Positions 24,707-32,923 of a DNA stretch of 40,692 nt are shown here, in pieces. The notes under the pieces were generated by a model, which searched no databases, was not told where the DNA came from, and was given only the letters and a program-made list of their open reading frames with translations. The translations under genes were made by a program, and so were the position numbers. Positions within the stretch are counted from its first letter, which is position 1. Each line of letters opens with the position of its first letter. The DNA lies in NCBI GenBank assembly GCA_018815555.1, contig JAHIWF010000108.1, forward strand, positions 1-40,692. Direction: 5' to 3'. The DNA is from Spirochaetota bacterium (GTDB lineage Bacteria > Spirochaetota > Spirochaetia > Treponematales > UBA12059).

Positions 24707-26428
24707 TTAGCCAAGTGAAGACAAACCAGTATAGCCTAATTCAAAGATTAGTATGACTGCTGCAACAATAGCAATTGCAATGAGCGAACGCGAACCGCGT
24801 TGGAAGCGTTCTCTGCGCGAAACAAGGCTACTCAACCAGAGTAAAAATGGTGTGCAAACCAACGATACATACAAGGCCATCTGCAGCGACGGGCTGATAA
24901 AAGCAATAAGTAAGCGGTCGTAATACACAGCTACCAGTTCTTGAATAATAGCTATTACTGGCAGCAGTACTAAAAAAAGAGAAGCCAAAGAAATTAATCT
25001 TATATGTCCGGCCGTAAGCATCAGACATGCAGACAGCAGGAAAAAAATCCCGTGGGGAAACGAAAATACTGAAATGATTAGGCTGTCCAGCAAAAACAAA
25101 ACCGACCCGGCCTGCAATGCATGTGAACGCCGAACCTTGGGAATGACAGCAAAAATCTCCAGCAGTCCATAGGCCAGAAAGAACAAGGCGAAATAGAACA
25201 CCAGCCTAAGACTGAATATAAAAAGAGGATTACTGCTGCGGGTACGACCGAGTAGCAATAGCAGTAGCTCATCCAGACTGTCTAAAATAAAGCGACCAAG
25301 TGCTATAGTGCCTGCAAACAGAAACAAAACCAGCAAGGCTTCGAACAAGGGCTTGAACCTGCCGGACTTGCGGAAGCCAATTGGGGCGGGTTCGGTATGA
25401 TCAAGCGATCGTATTGTGTGAATAAAACTGGACCAAGGGAGCATGGCTCTAAAAATCAGTATGGCCATGGCAACTGTAAATAAGCCTATGGTTGTAAGCA
25501 GTAGTATGGATTCAGAAATAATCCAGGTATTGCCAAGCACGGCAAAACGTAGATACTGCCCCCCGGTTTCTTCGGTAGATACATGGATTGTGCCAAATTC
25601 AGCCAAGGCAGAGACCAGAGCTTTATCGGCACTGGAAGACAGATACGTCTTCGATCCCTGAATGTTTCCAAGAACCAAGGCCGGCAGATATTCTAACATC
25701 AGCCAGTCTATTGATGTTTCCTGATCCAACAGTCCGAGCCTTAAAAAAAGTGTACGGAGTCTTGATTCTGCAAAATCAACCTGGAATTTTTGCAGATGGG
25801 TTCGTATTGACCGGAGCAATGGTTCCGGAGCTTGTCCATTTCGGTCTTCTGCCTGTAGCAATACCGTTTCCGGCGGATCGGTAAAATAAAAATATAACAA
25901 AGATTCCAGTCCGCTAAAGGGTATAAAAGCGTTGGCCAGGCTGGTCGGATCATCAGTTGCCTGTAATAAAACAAAGAGTACCGGAGCAGAACGGGCAGAA
26001 TTTCTCATGTGGTCAAAAACTGCAAGTAAAGCAGAAATTGACCAAAGGCTGGAGCGTTCGTCTGCCTGGGCAACAAAGGCTTTTGCAACCAGATCATACT
26101 GATTATGAAAATCTTTTAGTGACAGAGCCAGAATGACATCATTCTGCGTAGTGTTAGCAGGAGTTAATAGAAAAAAAAGAGCATTAGACTGCCCCAAAGG
26201 CTGACCCGCAAAAAGTTCCTGGGTTTGTGAGCGTAGGTAGTCAGCCGCGGTGGTAAAGCGTTGCCCAGGTGATTCAGAAAGTAAACGCTGCTGCCATGCT
26301 GTTATCAGGCCGGCGGGCTCTACATGATTCTGGGCATACAGATTTGCAAACGCTGTTACAGCCAGAACCACGAGTAGTACTTTGAAAAAAACAATCTTAT
26401 CAGAACTAAGCATAACGGTATGGCGCAT
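24707..26428 (-). CDS. Multi-TM membrane protein with a large N-terminal extracytoplasmic domain, unknown function (possibly a degenerate M28-like domain)
   Basis: Signal/TM 'FFKVLLVVLAVTAFANLYAQ', ~290-aa soluble region, then multiple TM helices. Start probably MRHTVMLSS at 26428 (SD-like GGAAAG 7 nt upstream) rather than 26488. Confidence 0.6.
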   Translation of the reverse strand: MRHTVMLSSDKIVFFKVLLVVLAVTAFANLYAQNHVEPAGLITAWQQRLLSESPGQRFTTAADYLRSQTQELFAGQPLGQSNALFFLLTPANTTQNDVILALSLKDFHNQYDLVAKAFVAQADERSSLWSISALLAVFDHMRNSARSAPVLFVLLQATDDPTSLANAFIPFSGLESLLYFYFTDPPETVLLQAEDRNGQAPEPLLRSIRTHLQKFQVDFAESRLRTLFLRLGLLDQETSIDWLMLEYLPALVLGNIQGSKTYLSSSADKALVSALAEFGTIHVSTEETGGQYLRFAVLGNTWIISESILLLTTIGLFTVAMAILIFRAMLPWSSFIHTIRSLDHTEPAPIGFRKSGRFKPLFEALLVLFLFAGTIALGRFILDSLDELLLLLLGRTRSSNPLFIFSLRLVFYFALFFLAYGLLEIFAVIPKVRRSHALQAGSVLFLLDSLIISVFSFPHGIFFLLSACLMLTAGHIRLISLASLFLVLLPVIAIIQELVAVYYDRLLIAFISPSLQMALYVSLVCTPFLLWLSSLVSRRERFQRGSRSLIAIAIVAAVILIFELGYTGLSSLG

Positions 26429-26434
26429 TGTCAG

Positions 26435-26475
26435 GCTTTCCGGATTGCAGATTCCGATGTAAAGATCCGGAAAGC
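26435..26475 (-). promoter_or_regulatory. Perfect 11-bp inverted repeat covering the SD-like sequence of the 593-aa membrane protein gene
   Basis: GCTTTCCGGAT (26435-26445) - 19 nt - ATCCGGAAAGC (26465-26475). On the minus transcript the 3' arm ATCCGGAAAGC contains GGAAAG, 7 nt before the ATG at 26428. Confidence 0.55.
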
Positions 26476-26559
26476 AGGCAAACGGCAAACTCTGCTTGGC
26501 GCAAGGCCTCCTGAATCGCTTTATTCAAGCTTTTGTCCAGGGACTCAGCCTGAAATCAT

Positions 26560-26588
26560 TTTACATTATTTAAGTAATCAGATATACT
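26560..26588 (+). promoter_or_regulatory. Candidate promoter TTTACA-N17-TATACT for the 388-aa gene
   Basis: TTTACA 26560-26565, TATACT 26583-26588, ATG at 26631 with AGGAG upstream. Confidence 0.55.
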
Positions 26589-26630
26589 ATACAACAAATA
26601 ACCGATTTATGATACAGGAGCATCTGCTGG

Positions 26631-27797
26631 ATGGGATCTCAAGAACGTAGAGCAATAATAGAGTTGCCGGTCAAGGTTATTCTCACCGAGATCGGTACAA
26701 CCTTTTTCATAAACAACAGAAAAAACCTGAAAAAATTTAAATTGGCAGACAATGTCGAAGAATACGGCATACTTCTAGATAAATTTACCCCATCCAGTCT
26801 GCAGCGGATGATGCTGATCGATTATGTTAGCAAGATTGAGATCTCCACCTGCGAGTTTATGGGAATCCGGCAGGAGGTCATGGACATTGCCAAGCTTATT
26901 ACCTATTCGATGCTTTACCGGCAATATGATAGTTATATTTTCCAGCGGGTTTTGACCAGTGATGTGATTAAAAACTGGAACCGTAAAAACCCTGCCAATA
27001 TCATTGATGACAAAACGAAAATCAATGACAATTTTCTGCAAAACGCACTTAAACACAAAGAAAAAGACATCGCCGAAATCAAGCAAAGTATATTAGCGCC
27101 CATGTATGCCTTCATCAGCAAGAACTCGACGCTGCTGGCCGAAGAAAAAAACGTACAGTTGCTGCTTTCTGAAAAATTCCTGAACAACCTGCGTCCTTTT
27201 ACCTGGTTTATTGTTACCAAGTTTAAGGATTCCGACGGCTATGACCTTCTCATAAAGGACATCAGAACCAGTCTCGCCGAATATATGGAAAAAGCGAAAG
27301 TTGCCGAGTTTATTGCCTTGAATATTATGGAATTGGTAACCAATGCTGAAAATTCCAACCTTAAGCGAGAGGCAAAGGCAATATTCAAAGGGGCTGTAGA
27401 CATGAATGCCGTTCTTTTCGATCCAAATGTTCGTCGGCAAGTCATGGATTCACTGCAGCGGAAAGGAGAGCTGGTTTCCGTTTCTTGGAAAATCGGCTCG
27501 CGCGGCAGTTCAATCGGCACCCAGGGAAAGCTGCAGATTACTATCTACAACAAAGAATCACAATATGAAAAAATGAAAGAAACAATTGATGAGAAGAAAA
27601 GCGCCGATCTGAAGAAAAAATCGCTGATGGATTTTTACAAAGAAGTACCCGAGGGAGAATCAAATACCGAACTGGGCCTGTATTATCTGTCCTACCTCTC
27701 GGAAGCTTGCGAAAAAGTAAATGTAAAATTCGAATCGCTGGTCAATCAGATATCCGGCAGTGACCTGACGGTAATCACTCTGGCCATCAATTTCTAG
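26631..27797 (+). CDS. Unknown protein with a C-terminal degenerate GHKL/HATPase_c-like domain
   Basis: 'IALNIMELVTNAEN' (N-box-like), 'GKLQITIYNKE' at the G1 position without DNGxG, 'TELGLYYLSYLSEACEKVNVKF' (G2-like GLGL helix). Confidence 0.5.
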   Translation: MGSQERRAIIELPVKVILTEIGTTFFINNRKNLKKFKLADNVEEYGILLDKFTPSSLQRMMLIDYVSKIEISTCEFMGIRQEVMDIAKLITYSMLYRQYDSYIFQRVLTSDVIKNWNRKNPANIIDDKTKINDNFLQNALKHKEKDIAEIKQSILAPMYAFISKNSTLLAEEKNVQLLLSEKFLNNLRPFTWFIVTKFKDSDGYDLLIKDIRTSLAEYMEKAKVAEFIALNIMELVTNAENSNLKREAKAIFKGAVDMNAVLFDPNVRRQVMDSLQRKGELVSVSWKIGSRGSSIGTQGKLQITIYNKESQYEKMKETIDEKKSADLKKKSLMDFYKEVPEGESNTELGLYYLSYLSEACEKVNVKFESLVNQISGSDLTVITLAINF

Positions 27798-27800
27798 TCA

Positions 27801-27829
27801 TTGATTTCATTAACTTTTTTCTATAGAAT
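27801..27829 (+). promoter_or_regulatory. Candidate ppdK promoter TTGATT-N17-TAGAAT
   Basis: TTGATT 27801-27806, TAGAAT 27824-27829; leader of about 98 nt before the ATG at 27934. Confidence 0.4.
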
Positions 27830-27933
27830 GTTTCTGTAGCACGTTTTACAGTACCCGGAGTCGGCTGTTTCGCCTGTTCCGGGCATAAACTGTGTTCTAT
27901 ATAGTCTTAATCATTGAACGGAGGATTTACCTT

Positions 27934-30732
27934 ATGGCCAAGATCAAGTACGTCTATTTCTTCGGTGCTGGTGATGCCGAGGGCGACGGGTCCATGAAGG
28001 AACTGCTGGGCGGCAAAGGCGCTGGGCTGGCAGAAATGACCAAAATCGGTTTACCGGTTCCGGCCGGCTTTACCGTAACTACCCAAGTTTGCGACCTCTA
28101 TTACAAGAACGGGAGAAAATACCCCGAGGGTCTCAAAGAAGAGGTAGAGAAGCATGTCAAGAAACTGGAAAAAGCTGCCGGCAAGAAACTGGGCGATCCC
28201 AAAGATCCCCTGCTGGTTTCGGTTCGCTCCGGTGCTGCTGTTTCCATGCCCGGCATGATGGAAACCATTCTGAATCTCGGTCTTACCGATCTGTCTGTAG
28301 CCGGCCTTGCTGAGAAAACCGGCAACCGTCGTTTTGCCCTAGATGCCTATCGCCGTTTTATCATGATGTACGGATCCACCGCCAAGGGTATCGAGCGTGA
28401 GCTTTTCGACGAAGCTTTCCTGTCACTCAAAAACGACAAAACCCGCAAGCGCTTGAATGTAAAAGCTGATGTGAAGGTTGCTGATACCGATGTCAATGAA
28501 GCTGAACTTGATGAACTGATTAAAACCTTTAAGGCGATTTACAAAAAACACATTAAAAAAGATTTCCCCCAGGACCCCATGGAGCAGCTTTGGGGCTCTA
28601 TCGGTGCCGTATTCGGTTCATGGATGGCCGACAAAGCAGTTACCTACCGCAAGGTAGAAAAGATCCAGGGAGCTGTCGGTACCGCAGTCAATATTGTACA
28701 GATGGTATTCGGTAACAAAGGCGATAAATCCGGCACCGGCGTTTGCTTTACCCGTGATCCTAACACCGGCGCTAACGAGTTCTACGGCGATTACCTGATA
28801 AATGCCCAGGGTGAAGATGTTGTAGCTGGTATCCGCACTCCTATCAAACTTTCTGATTTTGAAGCCAAGGATCCCAAGGCCTACAAACAGCTGATGGCTG
28901 TTCGCAAGAAGCTTGAAACCCATTACAAAGAGATGCAGGATCTGGAATTTACCGTTGAAGAAGGCGTTCTGTACATGTTGCAGTGCCGTACCGGTAAACG
29001 TTCTCCGGGTGCTGCTTTTAAGATTGCCGTTGATATGGTGAATGAAAAATTGATCACCAAGGAACAGGCTATCAGCCGCATCAAGACTTCCGATATCGAA
29101 GGTATTTTCTTCCCGGCTATCGATAAATCCCAGGCAAAAAACTTGAAGGACAATTTTATTGTTCAGGGTATCGATGCTGTTCCCGGTGCAGCTTGCGGTA
29201 AAGTAGTATTCAGCGCCGCCAAGGCTGAAGAAATGGCCGAGAAAAAAGAATCGGTAATCCTGGTGCGCAAGGAAACCAGTCCGGAGGATGTTGGTGGCAT
29301 GCACGCCGCTCAGGGTATCCTTACTGCTACTGGCGGGAAAACCAGTCATGCAGCTGTTGTCGCCCGCGGCTGGGGTAAGTGCTGTATAGTCGGTTGTGAA
29401 AAACTGAATATCGATTACACCAAAAAAAGCTTCGTTGCTAACGGTATTACCGTAAAAGAAGGTGAGTTCATTACCCTCGATGGTACTAGCGGCAATGTAT
29501 ACAAGGGTGAACTGAAACTGGTCAAGCCCGAACCGCCAGAAGCCTACAGAACCCTTATGGGTTGGGCTGACAAGATTCGTCGCCTCAAAGTACGCACCAA
29601 TGCCGATACTCCGGCTGATGCTCTTAAAGCTCGCAGTCTTGGTGCTGAAGGTATTGGTCTTTGCCGTACCGAGCACATGTTCTTCGAAACTGAAGACCGT
29701 ATTCTGGCTATCCGTGAAATGATTATTGCCGATGATGTCGAAAAACGTAAAAAAGCTCTCAACAAGCTGCTGCCGTTCCAGACAGAAGACTTCCGCGGTA
29801 TTTTCAAAGCCATGGATGGACTGCCGGTTACCATCCGTCTGCTTGATCCGCCACTGCATGAATTTGTACCCCATGACGAAGCTGGCCAGAAGGCTCTTGC
29901 GAAAGCAGTTGGCATCAGCTATGAAGTGGTGAAACATCGTGTAGAGCAGTTGCATGAAGCTAATCCGATGCTCGGTCATCGTGGCTGCCGTCTTACCATC
30001 ACCTATCCTGAAATCCTGGAGATGCAGGTTACAGCGATCATTAAGGCAGCCTGCGACGTTACCAAAAAAGGTGGCAAGGTTCTGCCCGAAATTATGATTC
30101 CACTGGTTATGGATGCTAAAGAGCTTAAACAGCTTGAAGTATTGACCCGTCAGGTGGCAGACAAGGTTATCAAAGATTCCAAAGTAAGTCTTAAGTACAT
30201 GGTCGGTACCATGATAGAGATTCCGCGGGCAGCTTTGCTGGCAGATGAAATCGCGCAGGTTGCTGAGTTCTTCTCCTTCGGTACCAATGACCTCACTCAG
30301 ATGACCTTGGGTATCAGTCGTGATGATGCCGGCCGTTTCCTCCCCGACTATGTGGACGAAAAGAAAGCCGGTGTATTCAAGGCTGACCCCTTCCAGAGTC
30401 TGGACCAACAGGGTGTTGGCTCACTGGTAAAAATCGGTATCGAGAAAGGCCGAGCCACCAAACCAAATCTTAAGATTGGTGTTTGTGGTGAACATGGTGG
30501 AGACCTGACTTCGGTTAAATTCTTCCATAAAGCTGGCATGGATTATGTATCTTCCAGTCCATTCCGTGTACCGGTTTCACGCCTTGCCGCCGCCCAGGTG
30601 GTTATCGAAGAAGCAGCTGCCAAGGCTAAAGCCCCTGCCAAGAAACCAGCGACAAAAAAGGTTGCAGCCAAAGCAGACAGTAAAGCAGCAACTGCAAAAA
30701 CTGCACCCAAGAAACCTGCAGCAAAAAAATAA
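27934..30732 (+). CDS. ppdK: Pyruvate, phosphate dikinase with a Lys/Ala/Pro-rich C-terminal tail
   Basis: 'GGKGAGLAEMTKIGLPVPAGFTVTT', 'SVRSGAAVSMPGMMETILNLG', 'TATGGKTSHAAVVARGWGKCCIVG', 'FSFGTNDLTQMTLGISRDDAG', 'IGVCGEHGGD'. Start MAKIKYVYF with SD GGAGG. Confidence 0.97.
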   Translation: MAKIKYVYFFGAGDAEGDGSMKELLGGKGAGLAEMTKIGLPVPAGFTVTTQVCDLYYKNGRKYPEGLKEEVEKHVKKLEKAAGKKLGDPKDPLLVSVRSGAAVSMPGMMETILNLGLTDLSVAGLAEKTGNRRFALDAYRRFIMMYGSTAKGIERELFDEAFLSLKNDKTRKRLNVKADVKVADTDVNEAELDELIKTFKAIYKKHIKKDFPQDPMEQLWGSIGAVFGSWMADKAVTYRKVEKIQGAVGTAVNIVQMVFGNKGDKSGTGVCFTRDPNTGANEFYGDYLINAQGEDVVAGIRTPIKLSDFEAKDPKAYKQLMAVRKKLETHYKEMQDLEFTVEEGVLYMLQCRTGKRSPGAAFKIAVDMVNEKLITKEQAISRIKTSDIEGIFFPAIDKSQAKNLKDNFIVQGIDAVPGAACGKVVFSAAKAEEMAEKKESVILVRKETSPEDVGGMHAAQGILTATGGKTSHAAVVARGWGKCCIVGCEKLNIDYTKKSFVANGITVKEGEFITLDGTSGNVYKGELKLVKPEPPEAYRTLMGWADKIRRLKVRTNADTPADALKARSLGAEGIGLCRTEHMFFETEDRILAIREMIIADDVEKRKKALNKLLPFQTEDFRGIFKAMDGLPVTIRLLDPPLHEFVPHDEAGQKALAKAVGISYEVVKHRVEQLHEANPMLGHRGCRLTITYPEILEMQVTAIIKAACDVTKKGGKVLPEIMIPLVMDAKELKQLEVLTRQVADKVIKDSKVSLKYMVGTMIEIPRAALLADEIAQVAEFFSFGTNDLTQMTLGISRDDAGRFLPDYVDEKKAGVFKADPFQSLDQQGVGSLVKIGIEKGRATKPNLKIGVCGEHGGDLTSVKFFHKAGMDYVSSSPFRVPVSRLAAAQVVIEEAAAKAKAPAKKPATKKVAAKADSKAATAKTAPKKPAAKK

Positions 30733-30748
30733 ATAATTTAATGCATCG

Positions 30749-30772
30749 GCAGGCGGTCTGTAGACTGCCTGC
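30749..30772 (+). terminator. First of two tandem hairpins after ppdK
   Basis: GCAGGCGGTCT-GT-AGACTGCCTGC (one G.U pair). Confidence 0.55.
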
Positions 30773-30778
30773 TTGTGG

Positions 30779-30812
30779 AAGGCCCTGCCCGATATCGGAC
30801 AGGGCCTTTTTA
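30779..30812 (+). terminator. Rho-independent terminator of ppdK
   Basis: AAGGCCCTG-CCCGATATCGGA-CAGGGCCTTTTTAATT. Confidence 0.85.
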
Positions 30813-31901
30813 ATTGAGCGGAAGCATGTGTATTGCAGCAGCTTCAAGATAAAAAGAAGGTGTTTGCTCTGGAATATAGCGGATTCTACCGAGTATTTCT
30901 AATGCCTGTGCTTCCAGAATAGTAAACTCAAAAGGTACCTGTACCTTTACTATTCCATCTAGTTGGCGGCCCTGATGATATCCGACTAGCAGATCGAAGG
31001 TCAAACTTGTTTCGGAGTATTCGGTGTTAGCAGGCAAGCCTTTCCAGGCTACAGCTACTTCATTAAAAAGAAATGGAGCTTCGGCCACAGATTTGTAATC
31101 AAAGCGATCAGGTAGAGTTAAAAAACTGGGAGGCCGCACATGCCGCTTTAGTATTTCAGCCTTAGCTTTTAATGCAGAGCTAGCATTTGAAAAGAGAAGA
31201 CGGTTAATCTCAATGAGGGCCGCTTCATCGCGGAACTCATTGAACAGGTTTTTTGCCTGTTCAAAAGCCGATATAGTCTGCGGTCCGGTCAATATAAGCT
31301 TAAAACTACCTTCTGTGCCTACTGGAGCGGCACGCTCTTGCTCGGTGAGTTGAATGGCATCAATTTCTGGACGAGTATTAGCTCGAGCTGCCAGCAAAGT
31401 GCTCAGGTCAGGCAAATATACCAGAAGTATGAAAACTGCGACAATGAGACTGATAAATGAAATAAGCCGAACCGGCTGCCAGTCCGGTTGGGGATATACG
31501 AGTTTTTTAAGCCGATTATTGCGTCGTGGATTAATTTCGTCAATATCGGGCTCAGTTTTGCGTAGATAATCCAACCCACGGCGCGCCAGGCGGTTCCGGC
31601 TATCACGCTCCAAAATCTCGATATATAACTGGACTGCCTTGTCACTTTCGCCACGACGAATCAGTACAGCAGCAAGGCCTGACATTATCGGCACGCTCCT
31701 GAAATCTATCTGTCTGCCGCGACGAAAGCAGGAAAATGCTGCTCCGATATCCTCAGCATGTAGATAGGCTGTTCCAAGTATATAAAGAAAACGCAGATTA
31801 TCGCGATACACCGCTTCCAGAGGCTCAAGCAACTGAATCAGCTTGCCCCAGGCTTTGCGGCGGAAAAGTATTTGAGCTTCATCCAAAGGATTTTTAGCCA
31901 C
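30810..31901 (-). CDS. TPR-containing single-TM membrane protein, unknown function
   Basis: N-terminal TPR-like helices ('FLYILGTAYLHAEDIGAAFSCFRRGRQIDFRSVPIMSGLAAVLIRRGESDKAVQLYIEILERDS'), central TM 'LISFISLIVAVFILLVYLP', C-terminal extracytoplasmic domain. Confidence 0.65.
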   Translation of the reverse strand: MAKNPLDEAQILFRRKAWGKLIQLLEPLEAVYRDNLRFLYILGTAYLHAEDIGAAFSCFRRGRQIDFRSVPIMSGLAAVLIRRGESDKAVQLYIEILERDSRNRLARRGLDYLRKTEPDIDEINPRRNNRLKKLVYPQPDWQPVRLISFISLIVAVFILLVYLPDLSTLLAARANTRPEIDAIQLTEQERAAPVGTEGSFKLILTGPQTISAFEQAKNLFNEFRDEAALIEINRLLFSNASSALKAKAEILKRHVRPPSFLTLPDRFDYKSVAEAPFLFNEVAVAWKGLPANTEYSETSLTFDLLVGYHQGRQLDGIVKVQVPFEFTILEAQALEILGRIRYIPEQTPSFYLEAAAIHMLPLN

Positions 31902-31906
31902 GCGGA

Positions 31907-32923
31907 TCAGTAGCTCCCCTGCCTTTGCTCAAGTTTATCCAGAACACTCTCGAGTTGGTCAATTGCTGTCGAGTCTATCGCTTCTGCAGCCTTGAGTAAA
32001 TCATTGAGCTCCTCAAGTATTTCCTTGGCTGCGGATAGGTCTGTTTCCAGATCAAGTTGAACCACTTTCTCTGCGTCGAGAAGCTGTGTCATTATTGGCA
32101 CAGTCTCCGATGAAGCAACAGAACTGGCTGTTAAAAAAGTACCGGAATAGGCAGCACCTAGTACAATCGAGAAATTGCGACTCGCCCCCCGCCTTAGTGT
32201 TTTGCTGTCGTAGTACAAGGCTACTGCACTGTCGTTAATAGAATACGGCAATAAGGTGAAGTTTCGTGTATTAAGTATGTCGAAATTCCAGGGACTATCA
32301 TTAAGTCGCTTCCAGTTAGCCAGAATTATGCTGGATGGACTCTCCACAGTGTCGGTTTCAATAATTAACCCAGTTTTGCTATCCGCACTTGAAATAAGAT
32401 AGCTTGAGGTTTCAGACAGCTTGCTTTCGTTATTTACTACGCTTCCGAACATGTCATAAAAATGACGTCCGGCTTGCTCCCCCAGCCAGGTATCAAAAAG
32501 ATAGCGTAGACCGATCGCGACATCAGCCTGTCCAGTATTGGTTATCTCAAAATCGATGCGCAAGCCATTCGACACCGAAGATGTGCTTGATTTTACCAGA
32601 TTGAGTGATTGGACTACAGTGCAGAAAGATGCCCGGTATTCGATACGGATCGCAGTTGTAGTACTGGTAACTACGGTTCTGAATTCACTTGATTCGCCAA
32701 GCTTATAGGTTTTTTGGTCCAAAAGCAGCGTTGGATAAGTTGTTTTATTCTCTTCGTCGTATAAAAGAGCCAGCCATTGATTGGCACTGACTTGATGATA
32801 TAGAGAAAAACGACCACTGCGTTCATCTACAATAAGTTTGAGTTTGCCGTCACGAAGTTCCAGTGCAGACAGAGGCAGAAGCATGCAAAGCAGCAGGATG
32901 GCGAAAATTATTCGGCGGATCAT
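31907..32923 (-). CDS. Secreted/periplasmic protein, unknown function
   Basis: Signal peptide 'MIRRIIFAILLLCMLLPLSALE'; TGATG overlap with the upstream gene; C-terminal coiled-coil-like helix. Confidence 0.65.
   Translation of the reverse strand: MIRRIIFAILLLCMLLPLSALELRDGKLKLIVDERSGRFSLYHQVSANQWLALLYDEENKTTYPTLLLDQKTYKLGESSEFRTVVTSTTTAIRIEYRASFCTVVQSLNLVKSSTSSVSNGLRIDFEITNTGQADVAIGLRYLFDTWLGEQAGRHFYDMFGSVVNNESKLSETSSYLISSADSKTGLIIETDTVESPSSIILANWKRLNDSPWNFDILNTRNFTLLPYSINDSAVALYYDSKTLRRGASRNFSIVLGAAYSGTFLTASSVASSETVPIMTQLLDAEKVVQLDLETDLSAAKEILEELNDLLKAAEAIDSTAIDQLESVLDKLEQRQGSY

Noticed and set aside
28618-30408. 596-aa open reading frame on the minus strand
   Set aside because: Entirely antisense to ppdK, whose protein is strongly conserved; the translation has no recognisable domain and is best explained as a shadow ORF from codon bias.
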